DNA of 64,000 bases from Roseibium sp. MMSF_3544. Lineage in GTDB: Bacteria > Pseudomonadota > Alphaproteobacteria > Rhizobiales > Stappiaceae. Under the pieces are notes generated by a model. That model did no database searches, was not told the DNA's origin, and saw only the letters and a list, made by a program, of their open reading frames with translations. The stretch's first letter is position 1, and every line of letters begins with the position of its first letter. The position numbers were made by a program, and so were the translations under genes. The stretch lies in assembly GCF_030732845.1 (NCBI RefSeq), contig NZ_JASHKA010000001.1, positions 496,001-560,000 on the forward strand. The letters are read 5' to 3'. Below, in pieces: positions 8,486 through 17,899 of this stretch.

Positions 8486-9013
8486 TCAGCAAGTATCTGT
8501 TTTCAGAAGCGCGCGTGCATCGGAGGAAATGATCGCCGTGGATGTTTTTCCATTCTGATCGTGCCGCACGATGGCTCCTTCGATTTCGGACCCGGACACC
8601 GTTATTTCGCGATTTCCGGAGGTGTCGTCGACGTCAATGGTGAAGGCAATGCTATCGCCTGGCTGGAGTTCGAGAATGGAAAACGTGATCTGTTTGTCGC
8701 CGTCGCGCGCGCTCGTGAAAGAGCTTAGGGAGGCAGATCCCGAGACGATCTCCAGCGGCTGAAAGACCTCCACGCCTGCGCCGTTTCCAGTCGTATCGAA
8801 GATGAGGCCGGATTTCGAACCCGAAATGTCGAGTGTCAGTTCTGAGTTTCCGATCGGGCAGCTACCGACATTTTGGAACGTAAACCGATCCTTTGGTGCC
8901 CCCTCGTCGAAGCGTACGGCGATATCCGCATGAGCAACCGTGGTCATTGCCGCCAATGCGGCGAGACCCGCAACGAGTGGGGTCAGCCCTTTAGGGTGGG
9001 ATCTCTTTTTCAT
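8486..9013 (-). CDS. Secreted 'aggregation factor core'-like protein
   Basis: A 175-residue protein with a clear signal peptide (K-rich start, hydrophobic core, cleavage after 'TTVAHA' near residue 29). The mature part starts 'DIAVRFDEGAPKDRFTFQN' and contains 'LIFDTTGNGAGVEVFQP' and 'FTIDVDDTSGNREITVSGSE'. From memory, this matches small proteins of Rhodobacterales and relatives annotated as aggregation factor core. It looks all-beta, with two cysteines in the mature part that could form a disulfide. The biological role is not established, and the link to cell aggregation comes only from the name. Confidence 0.6.
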   Translation of the reverse strand: MKKRSHPKGLTPLVAGLAALAAMTTVAHADIAVRFDEGAPKDRFTFQNVGSCPIGNSELTLDISGSKSGLIFDTTGNGAGVEVFQPLEIVSGSASLSSFTSARDGDKQITFSILELQPGDSIAFTIDVDDTSGNREITVSGSEIEGAIVRHDQNGKTSTAIISSDARALLKTDTC

Positions 9014-9364
9014 GTGCAGTCCTCTTCGACCTGTATGTTTGCCTCACAAATCCCGAAGCGATGCTGTGCCGGCATCCGGCTGCCCTCAAATCTTTCTGAA
9101 TCATTTGAGCGCGGCGTGACAGGCACGTCGTTCGAGTGTCTCGGGATTTCATACGGCGCTGGAGCGCAACTGGTTCGAGAATTCGTGAAATGGGGCGGCG
9201 CGCATTCAAAAAGCTATGCTTTTCAATCACTAAAGAAAGCAAACAACTGACGAAGCACGAATGACTGCACGAGCTGCATCTCAAATGTCTGGAGGCGAGC
9301 CTCCAGACGAGGACAATTTCTAGCCGCACCAATAAGTCCTGACCCAGGATTGCTGACAAGATCG
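9014..9364. other. Intergenic region with a perfect inverted repeat
   Basis: About 350 bases with no supportable gene. It contains one perfect hairpin, TCTGGAGGC (9288-9296) / GCCTCCAGA (9299-9307), beyond the 3' end of the LysM gene. No T-run follows on either strand, so a terminator role is uncertain. Confidence 0.45.
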
Positions 9365-9853
9365 CTAGATATCGTTGCGCGGTATCCGCAGGAGCTGTCC
9401 CGGGAAAATGAGGTTCGGGTCGTTCAGAATATGCCGGTTGGCCTCGAAGATCGGCTGAAAATCAGCGTTCCCGTATTGTTGCTGAGCGATCTGGCTCAAC
9501 GTGTCGCCAGGTTGAACGGTATAGGGTTGCCAGCCGCCATAGCCGGGCAGGATCCTCGGGCCGAAGAGGACGGGGATGACGACCGATGGACCATTTTCGT
9601 TGCCAGTGTCATCAGCGAGTGTCACGAACAGCCGGTTCAGCTGAAAAGTGTTCGTGTCCGGGATATCGATCGACGCCTGAAACTGCCTGAGACCGAGTGA
9701 ACCGACATTTGTGAAGGAGGCGTATTCGTCGTGCCCCTCCGAGACACGAATGGTGAGTGTGCCTTCGAATGCCGTGGCGTTTCCCGCGATCATGATCGTT
9801 GAACCGACCAGATCGAAAGGCTGCGGTTGCTGAATATCCAGAGTAACCGTCAT
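9365..9853 (-). CDS. Gmad2-like plus LysM domain protein without signal peptide
   Basis: A 162-residue protein. Residues about 5-95 resemble the Gmad2 immunoglobulin-like fold ('[20 protein letters not shown]', '[12 protein letters not shown]'). Residues about 110-160 are a LysM module ('[18 protein letters not shown]', '[12 protein letters not shown]') that binds glycan chains such as peptidoglycan. No signal peptide or membrane anchor is visible, which is odd for a wall-binding protein. The ATG at 9853 follows a strong GGGAGGG site, so the start is well supported. Confidence 0.75.
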   Translation of the reverse strand: MTVTLDIQQPQPFDLVGSTIMIAGNATAFEGTLTIRVSEGHDEYASFTNVGSLGLRQFQASIDIPDTNTFQLNRLFVTLADDTGNENGPSVVIPVLFGPRILPGYGGWQPYTVQPGDTLSQIAQQQYGNADFQPIFEANRHILNDPNLIFPGQLLRIPRNDI

Positions 9854-10242
9854 TTTCCAACCCTCCCAATACCTACCGGTTTTGCTCTCTTCCAAAAACC
9901 GGGCCTTTAAAGATTACAACGCATCGAGCGAAGAAAAATAGATGCAATCTTAACTGCAATTGCAAATAGAATATTTTTTAAAACATCATAAAATGATATA
10001 GTTAAAACTATTTCTTCGTAGGAAGAATGAATTACAATATGAAAAAACTGACTGTTGGGAAACAAGTTTTACAAAAACGGAATTGCCTCTACGGCATCTA
10101 CTAGTTGTTATTATGGTTGAATTTCGATTTGTGGCAATTTCTTGTCATAGTTGCCGAATTTCCGCCATACTCCTGGCGCCGACTCAGACCTTGTCGTTCG
10201 ATTTTTTTGAAAGTTGTTTTGTTGACGGAAGTCGTTGTTCTC
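9854..10242. other. AT-rich divergent promoter region
   Basis: About 390 bases between the leftward LysM gene and the rightward small ORF. Positions 9920-10090 are markedly richer in A and T than the surroundings and hold many TATAAT-like words, so no single promoter can be chosen. The composition may hint at acquired DNA. Confidence 0.4.
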
Positions 10243-10494
10243 ATGTCCGCCCCGCTTTTTTCCGACTTGCAAAAAGGCGAGACGACCGCGGGCGGCGCTG
10301 CTCATTTGGCAGTGCAGAGTTCTGAATTTAACGCGCGTTCCAATCTTGATCTGGCAACGCCGAACCCCGATGCGGACGACAGTTATTTCGTGACGTTTTT
10401 TCTGGACGAACGGGCCGGTGAATTTGTTGAAAGCATAAAAAATCTGGACGGAGTTTTATCCGTTTACGTGAAGCCCGAAATGGGGCTTCCATAG
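10243..10494 (+). CDS. Small prodomain-like protein ahead of a subtilisin-like peptidase
   Basis: An 83-residue protein ending 40 bases before the peptidase gene. Its last 35 residues ('YFVTFFLDERAGEF ... VYVKPEMGLP') resemble residues about 89-125 of the peptidase ('FYKLSAPDGDVEDL ... VYVKPPVELP'). Both look like the beta-alpha-beta inhibitor I9-type prodomain that folds and restrains subtilases. It may act as a separate chaperone or inhibitor of the peptidase. No signal peptide is seen. The ATG at 10243 has only a weak site (GGAAG); the frame is open upstream to 10105, but that part does not look protein-like. Confidence 0.6.
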   Translation: MSAPLFSDLQKGETTAGGAAHLAVQSSEFNARSNLDLATPNPDADDSYFVTFFLDERAGEFVESIKNLDGVLSVYVKPEMGLP

Positions 10495-10534
10495 GTTTTG
10501 CCGGTCGGTTCGTCTCCCGATAAGGAGAAAGCCG

Positions 10535-12433
10535 ATGGCCCGGAAGACAAAGAAAGTTACTGCACATCAAGCGTGTCAGCCTGAGCTCATAGCGGTGGCC
10601 AAGATGGACGCTGGACTGAGGGCGGCTGGTGCTTCCCTGCGCTCGCTGGCCGGCGCCAAAACCACAAAGGCGGAGAAGGCGCTCAAGAAGCACAATTGCG
10701 TGCTTGCACCGCTGTTCGGTCCTTCCGAGGAACGTGTTGAAGCCGCGGTTGCCGCTCAGGCTCCGTTTGCGATGGCGCCCCTTGAGAACCTGTCAGGCTT
10801 CTACAAATTGTCGGCCCCCGATGGCGATGTTGAGGATTTGCAAAAGGAGCTTCTCGACAACGATCTGTTCGAGGCGGTTTATGTAAAACCTCCTGTCGAA
10901 CTTCCCGAAGAGGCCGTGGATGTCTCCGACAAGGTCAACGAAATGGTGGCCGCACCGGACGTTCCGCCGCCGGCGACACCGGATTTTATTGCCCGGCAGA
11001 TCTACCTCGATCCGGCGCCTGCCGGCGTTGATGCACGTTGGGCGTGGAACCAGTCCGGGGGCAGGGGAACCGGTGTGCATATCACCGATATCGAGGGTGC
11101 CTGGCGGTTCAGCCATGAAGACCTCATCGAGCGTCAGGGCGGCGTCGTTGGCGGTGTTGAATTCAACGATGTTGGCTGGCGGAACCATGGAACCGCAGTT
11201 CTGGGCGAATATGGCGGCGACGAGAACCCGTTCGGCGTGACCGGAATTTCACCCGAAGCGATCTGCACGGCGGTATCGCATCGAACCCTCGGGTCGGCCG
11301 GCGCCATCAATCATGCCGCTGCACGTTTGAACGCCGGTGATATCCTGCTTCTTGAAATGCACCGGCCCGGACCGCGGCATAATTTTCAACTGAGAGGCGA
11401 TCAGCGCGGTTACATAGCGGTTGAATGGTGGCCGGATGATTTTGCCGCCATTTTGAACGCCTCAAGGCGGGGGATCATCGTGGTGGAAGCTGCCGGCAAC
11501 GGTGCGGAAGATCTTGATGATGCCCTTTACGACACGCCCGGACTTGGTTTTCCAGCCGGTTGGACCAACCCATTCCAGCGCAGCAATCGCGATTCCGGCG
11601 CGATCGTCGTGGGCGCGGGCGCACCGCCTCCGGGAACACATGGGCGCAATCACGGTCCGGACAGGTCTCGGCTCGGCTTTTCCAACTACGGTGCCCTTGT
11701 TGATGCGCAGGGCTGGGGACGGGAAGTCACGACCTGCGGCTATGGCGATCTGCAGGGAGGGGGTGACGAGGACCTCTGGTACACGGATCAGTTTTCCGGA
11801 ACGTCCAGTGCCTCGCCCATCGTCACAGGGGCGCTGGCGTGCGTGCAAGGCATGGCGAGAGCCCGCAACCGACCCGTCTTCACACCAGACGAATTGCGCA
11901 ACGCGCTCAGAACCACCGGCTCGCCGCAACAGGATGCGCCAGGTCGCCCGGCGACGCAGCGCATCGGCAACCGCCCGGACATTCCGGCGCTGGCAGGCTC
12001 CCTGTTCGGCGTTGGCGGCAATCGGCGCTCCGCCGCGTTCCGGCGCGAGGTGGAAAGATGGCGGCCGCTTGAAATGCGGGCCTTTATCGATATCAGTCCT
12101 GAACTGGTCGCCTCGCACTCAACCTTCGTTCTGCAACAGGCGCTTGTCTCCGCCCAGCCGGTCACTGCCAATGCGGACGGGATCTTGTCGAAAATGGCGA
12201 TCATGTTCCGCGTTTCCTCCCTTGCGGGACAGGCAATTGAAATCGCCGGCCCTGTCGGCGGCGCGCGCTATCGCTGGTGGGGCAGCATTGCCGCGGACGG
12301 ACTTGGCAGGCTTTTCGTCGACGAAGGCTATTCCTCGACGGGCAGCGACAAGTACGACCTGATTGCCGAAATCAGGGGTGTCGATACCCGTTTTGCATTC
12401 GACCAGACTGCACAGCAGTATCGGCCGGTTTAG
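10535..12433 (+). CDS. S8-family (subtilisin-like) serine peptidase
   Basis: The 632 residues carry a full catalytic set: D185 ('VHITDIEGAW'), H218 ('WRNHGTAVLGEYGG'), the oxyanion N322 ('EAAGNGAEDLDD') and nucleophile S424 ('SGTSSASPIVTGA'). Residues about 60-125 look like an inhibitor I9-type prodomain. The C-terminal 130 residues form an extra domain of unknown fold. There is no signal peptide, so the enzyme is either cytoplasmic or exported by an unrecognised route. The ATG at 10535 follows AAGGAG. The preceding small ORF resembles its own prodomain. Confidence 0.85.
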   Translation: MARKTKKVTAHQACQPELIAVAKMDAGLRAAGASLRSLAGAKTTKAEKALKKHNCVLAPLFGPSEERVEAAVAAQAPFAMAPLENLSGFYKLSAPDGDVEDLQKELLDNDLFEAVYVKPPVELPEEAVDVSDKVNEMVAAPDVPPPATPDFIARQIYLDPAPAGVDARWAWNQSGGRGTGVHITDIEGAWRFSHEDLIERQGGVVGGVEFNDVGWRNHGTAVLGEYGGDENPFGVTGISPEAICTAVSHRTLGSAGAINHAAARLNAGDILLLEMHRPGPRHNFQLRGDQRGYIAVEWWPDDFAAILNASRRGIIVVEAAGNGAEDLDDALYDTPGLGFPAGWTNPFQRSNRDSGAIVVGAGAPPPGTHGRNHGPDRSRLGFSNYGALVDAQGWGREVTTCGYGDLQGGGDEDLWYTDQFSGTSSASPIVTGALACVQGMARARNRPVFTPDELRNALRTTGSPQQDAPGRPATQRIGNRPDIPALAGSLFGVGGNRRSAAFRREVERWRPLEMRAFIDISPELVASHSTFVLQQALVSAQPVTANADGILSKMAIMFRVSSLAGQAIEIAGPVGGARYRWWGSIAADGLGRLFVDEGYSSTGSDKYDLIAEIRGVDTRFAFDQTAQQYRPV

Positions 12434-12501
12434 CAATGGCCTTTCGGCGTGGTTCGGATCAATGAGATCGGGGCCACGCTGATCCTCAACCACCGTTTCG
12501 G

Positions 12502-12540
12502 CGGGCCGGGTGTCGCCTTTGCGGCTCGCCCGACCGTTTT
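12502..12540 (+). terminator. Possible terminator after the S8 peptidase gene
   Basis: GC-rich imperfect hairpin with outer arms CGGGC and GCCCG, followed by CGACCGTTTT. The stem is interrupted, so the call is moderate. Confidence 0.4.
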
Positions 12541-12656
12541 CCTCCTATGAATTGCTCATTGGGTAAACCCGTCCCGCCAACCGGCAGGTCTTTTCAATTT
12601 ACCCGCATTCCGGTACACGCTTCATCAGAAAATCCTAGAACCTTCGGGCATTCTGA

Positions 12657-13598
12657 ATGAACGATATTGCTGCCAGCACGGATACGGACGTCCCGGCGCT
12701 CCTGCGCAATGCGCCTTCCAGCGTCGAGTTCAAGAAGTTGCGCAAGCGGCTCTTGCGGCAGGCGCGTGAGGCGATCAGCGATTTCGGCATGCTGCCAGAG
12801 GGCGTCTCAGGCGAAAAGAAGCCGAAATGGCTGGTGTGCCTGTCGGGCGGCAAGGACAGCTACACGCTGCTGGCTGTCCTGATCGAGCTGAAATGGCGCG
12901 GGCTTTTGCCGGTCGATCTGATCGCCTGTAATCTGGATCAGGCGCAGCCGGGCTTTCCGACGGACGTCCTGCCGAAGTTTTTTGAGGAAAATGCTGTCGA
13001 GCACATCATCGTGCGTGAAAACACATACTCCATCGTGACCGACAAGATCCCCGAGCATCGTACCTATTGCTCACTGTGTTCACGATTGCGCCGGGGCATT
13101 CTTTACCGGATCGCGCGCGAACAGGGCTGTGAAGCGATTGTTCTCGGTCATCACCGGGAGGACATTCTGGAGACGTTCTTCATGAACCTCTTTCATGGTG
13201 GACGTCTTGCGTCGATGCCGCCGAAACTGATCAATGACGAGGGTGACCTTCTGGTCTTGCGTCCTCTGGCCTACGCCGCGGAAAGCGACATTGCGCGCTT
13301 CTCGAACGGCATGCAGTTTCCGATCATTCCCTGCAACCTGTGCGGCTCGCAGGACGGATTGCAGCGCGAAGAAGTCAAGCGCATGCTACAGGGTTGGGAA
13401 AAGCAATCGCCTGGCCGCCTTGGCGTCATGGCGCGCGCGCTTGGCCACACGCGGCCTTCGCATCTGCTGGACCGCTCACTCTATGATTTTGCCAATTTGC
13501 GCCCGGCAGAAGGCGCGACAGACGTTGACGGCGGCGAAGCGGAAGAACCCTGCGGCGCCAGCCTTGCCATGACCGCGAAGCTGTTTGCAGCGGAGTGA
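12657..13598 (+). CDS. ttcA: tRNA 2-thiocytidine(32) synthetase TtcA
   Basis: A 313-residue cytoplasmic enzyme that adds sulfur to C32 of some tRNAs. The ATP-binding PP-loop reads 'SGGKDS' at 63-68. Cysteines C138 and C141 ('[12 protein letters not shown]') and C226/C229 ('IPCNLCGSQ') supply the ligands for the iron-sulfur cluster used in TtcA. Length is normal. Interestingly, trmJ at the start of the window modifies the same tRNA position. The start codon lacks a strong ribosome binding site. Confidence 0.92.
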   Translation: MNDIAASTDTDVPALLRNAPSSVEFKKLRKRLLRQAREAISDFGMLPEGVSGEKKPKWLVCLSGGKDSYTLLAVLIELKWRGLLPVDLIACNLDQAQPGFPTDVLPKFFEENAVEHIIVRENTYSIVTDKIPEHRTYCSLCSRLRRGILYRIAREQGCEAIVLGHHREDILETFFMNLFHGGRLASMPPKLINDEGDLLVLRPLAYAAESDIARFSNGMQFPIIPCNLCGSQDGLQREEVKRMLQGWEKQSPGRLGVMARALGHTRPSHLLDRSLYDFANLRPAEGATDVDGGEAEEPCGASLAMTAKLFAAE

Positions 13599-13749
13599 AC
13601 GGGTTTAGTGCTCACCAATTGGTCGCTCCGGAGACATCGAAACGAAGACCCGGGGCCCGCTCGTTTGCAAAGAGATTTTGAATTTGGCTAAGCCTTGTCA
13701 TCACAAGGCATAGCGCAACTGAAGCAATGAAGTGAACTCCTGAAAAAGA

Positions 13750-13883
13750 CTTGTCATTCCGGCTGGAGCGCAGCGGAAGGCCGGAATCCAGTAACCACCT
13801 GTTCCACAATATTTTTTTGATCACTGGCCAAGCGGAATACTGGATCCCGGTCTTACCGCTTGTGCGGTAAACCGGGATGACAA
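13750..13883 (+). repeat. Palindromic stem-loop repeat, copy 1
   Basis: A 134-base non-coding element with near-perfect terminal inverted repeats: TTGTCATTCCGG at the left end and CCGGGATGACAA at the right end. Inside are two subterminal hairpins, TTCCGGC/GCCGGAA at the left and a long stem with TTACCGC/GCGGTAA at the right. A second copy in opposite orientation lies at 26208-26340. It sits between the 3' ends of ttcA and the LysR gene. The rest of 13599-14071 holds no supportable gene. Confidence 0.8.
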
Positions 13884-14071
13884 ATCCGTATCCAGATTCT
13901 GGTCTGGCGAATACCACCCCGCACTTTAATGACTTGTTTTTACTAGCCCTATCTCTTCTGAACGACGGCAGGTCGAGCCATGGCATGACCGGATAGGAGT
14001 TTTTTGACAAGGGACGCGATTTCGCTGGATGCAGGCGTCAGCAAATCAGCGATCTGACATGCAGCACCGCT

Positions 14072-14950
14072 TCATCGTGTAAACAGCGCCCGCAACCATG
14101 CCTCGACCGTCCGGGCTGCCGGTTTTTGAGCCGTGCCGTTGTCCCGATGCAGCAGGAAATGCGACTGAACCGAGGGAATTCTGGTTTTGAAGGGCACTGC
14201 CAGACGTCCTGTTGAGGTGAGCCTGTGCGCAATTCGCTCCAGCACCAGTGCAATCCCGCCTTGTGCTGCTGCCCACTCGACCGCCGCCAGGGACGTATCA
14301 ACAGTGACACTTGCCGGTTCCGGCGATGACGTGATCCCGAGTGCGTCGAAGTAGCGGGTCCAGTGATCGTCAAAACCGAGCGTGTGTATGCGAGTCCTGT
14401 CAATCAGATCGTCTGGTTTCTTCAAGTCTTTTGCCAGGTCGGGGTGACAGACCGGCACGACGAATTCAGCTCCAAGTCCTTCTGCTTGAACGTCGGGCCA
14501 GTTTCCCGTTCCAAGACGGATCTCAATGTCGATCCCGGTCTCCAGAACCGTATCCGCCCAGATGGCGGAAAGCAGCCGGATGTCGATGTCAGGGTGTTCT
14601 TTCCTGAAGCCCGCAAGCGCGGGCGCGACGATCAGAACACCTTCTGAGATCGGCGCGCGGACGGTAACCGATCCCGATGGCCGTCCGCCGAAGAGGCCTT
14701 CGGTCGAAATCGCGAGATCCTGCAATGCCTTTCGCACGGAGGGCAGATAGGCCCGGCCGCTCGCGGTCAGATCGACCTTGCGCGTCGTTCGCTTGAAGAG
14801 TTGGTGGCCGAGCTGGCTTTCCAGCGCGCTGATATGCGTGCTGACAGCAGCTTGCGTCAGCCCGAGCTCATGTCCGGCAGCGGTAAAACTGCCGAGCCGG
14901 CTGGTTGACTCGAAACTTCGGAGCCAAAGGAGATTTGGGAGCGACTTCAT
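14072..14950 (-). CDS. LysR-family regulator (GcvA-like)
   Basis: A 292-residue regulator. The winged helix-turn-helix at about 5-64 reads 'LLWLRSFESTSRLGSFTAAG' and then 'LTQAAVSTHISALE', as in GcvA-type LysR proteins. The effector domain covers about 90-290. It is divergent from the dehydrogenase-aldehyde dehydrogenase operon starting at 15066. By the usual LysR logic it probably controls that operon, with a pathway intermediate as inducer; that is an inference from position. Confidence 0.88.
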   Translation of the reverse strand: MKSLPNLLWLRSFESTSRLGSFTAAGHELGLTQAAVSTHISALESQLGHQLFKRTTRKVDLTASGRAYLPSVRKALQDLAISTEGLFGGRPSGSVTVRAPISEGVLIVAPALAGFRKEHPDIDIRLLSAIWADTVLETGIDIEIRLGTGNWPDVQAEGLGAEFVVPVCHPDLAKDLKKPDDLIDRTRIHTLGFDDHWTRYFDALGITSSPEPASVTVDTSLAAVEWAAAQGGIALVLERIAHRLTSTGRLAVPFKTRIPSVQSHFLLHRDNGTAQKPAARTVEAWLRALFTR

Positions 14951-15065
14951 TTTGCTAATTGATAAAAAAATTCAGTAAATGTCCAATGATTATATCGTTT
15001 CTCTTCTGCGTTGTGGGTGTTCAAAGTGAATCGGAAATTTTGCGACTTCTGGGGAGGAGCACTCA

Positions 15066-16058
15066 ATGCATATCGGCTTCATCGGGCTTGGCAATGTCGG
15101 CGGGAAACTCGCCGGCAGCATCCAGCGCAATGGATACGAGTTGACAGTTCTGGATCTCGATCCGGATCTTATGGACAAATTTGTTTCCGCCGGGGCTTAT
15201 CGTGGACACAGCCCGAGACGGCTGACGGAGAGCTGCGATGTTGTCATCACATGCCTGCCAAGCCCGGCAGCCTGTTCTGCCGTGGTGGAAGGGCCTGACG
15301 GCGTTCTGGAGGGGATTGGCCCCGGCAAGATCTGGGCGGAAATGTCGACGACCGATGCCAACGAGACGTGCCGGATGGCCGAGCTTGTCATCGCAAAGGG
15401 CGGCGAAGCGATCGAGTGCCCGGTCTCGGGCGGGTGCCACCGAGCCGCGACCGGGAACATTTCCATTTTCGCCGGCTGCACGCGCGAGACGTTCGAAAAG
15501 GCATTGCCGTTCCTGACCGTTTTGGGGCGGCGGGTCTTGCGCACGGGCGATATAGGGTCTGCCTCGATCCTGAAAGTGGTGACCAATTATCTGGCGACCG
15601 CCAATCTGGTGTCGCTTGCAGAAGCCCTGGTCACTTGCAAGGCCGCCGGCATGGATCTCAACACCTCCTATGAAGCGATCCGGATTTCTTCGGGCAATTC
15701 CTTCGTCCACGAGACGGAGAGCCAGGTGATATTGAACGGATCGCGCGACATTTCCTTCACGATGGACCTTGTCGCCAAGGACATCGGCCTGTTCCAGTCC
15801 ATTGCGGACGCGCACGACGTTCCCTTGGAGCTGTCACCGTTGCTCAACCGGCTGTTTGACGACGCGATCGGGAGATATGGACCAAGGGAGCTTTCCCCGA
15901 ACATTATCCGAAGACTGGAAGAGGCGACCGGACTGGATATCCGGGCACCGGGTTTCCCGCCGGAAATGCTTGACGATGAGCCCGAAGAACCCGGATATGA
16001 AGTGATACCGAAGCGCACTGGTCACGCTGACCGGGACATTGAGGAAGTGACGGGCTGA
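15066..16058 (+). CDS. NAD(P)-dependent oxidoreductase, 3-hydroxyisobutyrate dehydrogenase family
   Basis: The 330-residue protein starts with the Rossmann motif 'IGFIGLGNVGGKLA' (3-16). It has the substrate-binding 'PVSGGCHRAATGN' (119-131) and the catalytic lysine K170 in 'SASILKVVTNYL'. Family members oxidise beta-hydroxy acids to semialdehydes. The next gene, an aldehyde dehydrogenase, overlaps its stop codon, which suggests a two-step conversion of a hydroxy acid to an acid via a semialdehyde. An AGG-containing ribosome binding site precedes the ATG. The exact substrate is unknown. Confidence 0.85.
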   Translation: MHIGFIGLGNVGGKLAGSIQRNGYELTVLDLDPDLMDKFVSAGAYRGHSPRRLTESCDVVITCLPSPAACSAVVEGPDGVLEGIGPGKIWAEMSTTDANETCRMAELVIAKGGEAIECPVSGGCHRAATGNISIFAGCTRETFEKALPFLTVLGRRVLRTGDIGSASILKVVTNYLATANLVSLAEALVTCKAAGMDLNTSYEAIRISSGNSFVHETESQVILNGSRDISFTMDLVAKDIGLFQSIADAHDVPLELSPLLNRLFDDAIGRYGPRELSPNIIRRLEEATGLDIRAPGFPPEMLDDEPEEPGYEVIPKRTGHADRDIEEVTG

Positions 16059-17482
16059 TGATTGAAAAGCGGCAGTTCTACATCGGTGGAAACTGGGTCG
16101 ATCCGCTGGGGGCGAACGATCTGGAGGTTATCAACCCGGCGACGGAACAGCCTGTGGCGGTCATTTCTCTTGGCGGCGGGGCCGATGTCGACCGGGCAGT
16201 CGTCGCTGCGCAGGATGCCTTTGACGCCTGGTCACAAACATCCGTCGACGAACGTGCAGCGCTCCTGGAGCGCATAATCCGGATCTATGAGCGCCGATCC
16301 GGCGATATGGACGAAGCGATCCGCCTGGAAATGGGAGCGCCGGTCGATTTCACACGGGAGCAGCAGACGCCGTCCGGAACCGGACATCTTGAGGCGACGC
16401 TCGAAGCTCTCAGAAACCACGCATTCGAGCGCCCAAGCCCACGTGGCGGCAGCCTGCTGCGCCATGAACCGGTCGGCGTGTGCGGCCTGATCACACCCTG
16501 GAACTGGCCGATCAACCAGATTGCCGCCAAGGTTGCACCTGCCTTGGCTGCCGGATGCACCATGATCTTGAAACCGAGTGAAATCGCGCCGCTTTCCGGA
16601 CTGCTTTTTGCCGAAATCCTGGATGAAGCCGGGTGCCCGGCAGGCGTTTTCAACCTGGTCAATGGCGATGGTCCCGGCGTGGGAGCGGCCATGTCGGCTC
16701 ATCAGGGCATCGATATGATGTCCTTTACCGGTTCGACCCGGGCGGGAGTGTCGGTAACGCAGAATGCGGCGCCAACCATCAAGAGAGTTGCCCTGGAACT
16801 TGGCGGCAAGTCGGCGAACCTTTTGTTTGCCGACGCAGACCTTGAAACAGCGGTCCGCTTTTCGCTGGAAAGCTGCTTTTCCAATTCCGGCCAGTCCTGC
16901 GATGCACCGACAAGACTGTTTGTCCAAAGACCCGTTTATGAGGATGCCGTGAAAGTGGCGGAAACCGTCGCTGCCGGCATAAGGGTTGGAGATCCCGAAC
17001 AGCATGGTGATCATATTGGCCCGGTCATCAGCGAATTGCAGTATGAGCGCATACAGGGCCATATCGAGCGCGGTATCGCGGACGGTGCCCGGCTTGTCGC
17101 CGGCGGGCCTGGCAAGCCTGAAGGTTTCGAGCTTGGGTTTTTCGTCAAGCCAACCGTCTTTGCCGACGTGACCAACCAGATGTCGATTGCCCGCAACGAG
17201 ATTTTCGGCCCGGTACTGGTCATGATCCCGTTCGATACGGAAGAAGAAGCTGTTGCGATGGCCAACGATACGCCTTACGGACTGGCCGCTTACGTCCAGA
17301 CCGGAGATCCGGAGCGGGCAAGTCGCGTTTCCAGAAAGCTGCGCGCAGGCAGTGTTTACATCAACGGTGCAAGTCCGGACTGGGACGTGCCGTTCGGTGG
17401 TTACAAACAGTCCGGGAACGGCCGGGAATACGGGGAATTCGGTCTTGAGGATTTCCTGGAACTCAAGGCCATTACGCAATAG
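16058..17482 (+). CDS. Aldehyde dehydrogenase family protein
   Basis: A 474-residue NAD(P)-dependent enzyme oxidising an aldehyde to an acid. The catalytic C281 lies in 'NSGQSCDAPTRL', the general base E247 in 'LELGGKSA', and the conserved N149 in 'TPWNWP'. The start overlaps the stop of the upstream dehydrogenase (TGATG), so translation is coupled. Substrate specificity cannot be assigned. The pairing with a hydroxyisobutyrate-dehydrogenase-type enzyme suggests a semialdehyde. Confidence 0.9.
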   Translation: MIEKRQFYIGGNWVDPLGANDLEVINPATEQPVAVISLGGGADVDRAVVAAQDAFDAWSQTSVDERAALLERIIRIYERRSGDMDEAIRLEMGAPVDFTREQQTPSGTGHLEATLEALRNHAFERPSPRGGSLLRHEPVGVCGLITPWNWPINQIAAKVAPALAAGCTMILKPSEIAPLSGLLFAEILDEAGCPAGVFNLVNGDGPGVGAAMSAHQGIDMMSFTGSTRAGVSVTQNAAPTIKRVALELGGKSANLLFADADLETAVRFSLESCFSNSGQSCDAPTRLFVQRPVYEDAVKVAETVAAGIRVGDPEQHGDHIGPVISELQYERIQGHIERGIADGARLVAGGPGKPEGFELGFFVKPTVFADVTNQMSIARNEIFGPVLVMIPFDTEEEAVAMANDTPYGLAAYVQTGDPERASRVSRKLRAGSVYINGASPDWDVPFGGYKQSGNGREYGEFGLEDFLELKAITQ

Positions 17483-17899
17483 CCGCCTCGGTTTCCGGCA
17501 AAGATAAACAAAGACGTAATACTGTAACGTCTTTCTGATTCCTGGCTGATTTCTACTTTTGTCTAATTTGCATCAGCAAAACTGCGCATGTGCATTTTGT
17601 TGTATTTTCTTGGATTAGTACCCTAAGTGGTTTTTCTTGGCATGATACGCAAATCTTTGCATGTCACGCCAAATTGGCGCCGTTGGTTAATAACTCGGCA
17701 AGACAATCTCCTGTAACGATGAACTCAAGTTTTCCTAGGGGCATCTGAAATATTGCTGAAGAATATCTCCGCTGATAGCTGATTTTATCTCTCGAGAATA
17801 CAATTTTGAAGCACTGTTTCATTTTCGGAAAGAATGTCCTTACCTCTTTTCGAGTCTCTTTGAGGAAAACTGAGGAATTGATTGGAATGGAGTTAGATT
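17483..17899. other. AT-rich intergenic region between ALDH and PAS genes
   Basis: About 420 bases with no supportable gene. A perfect eight-base inverted repeat AAAGACGT (17510-17517) / ACGTCTTT (17527-17534) lies just after the aldehyde dehydrogenase and may act as a weak terminator. The rest probably carries the promoter of the chemotaxis gene pair, but no clear box pair can be chosen. Confidence 0.45.

Noticed and set aside
8991..9359. 122-codon minus-strand ORF between two real genes
   Set aside because: Cysteine- and arginine-rich product with no domain, overlapping the signal-peptide gene start region; no ribosome binding site.
13612..14010. 132-codon minus-strand ORF
   Set aside because: Most of it is translation of the palindromic repeat; a similar product arises from the second copy, which explains the apparent similarity.
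16232..17479. 415-codon ORF opposite the aldehyde dehydrogenase gene
   Set aside because: Antisense to a gene with clear active-site motifs; no domain recognised.
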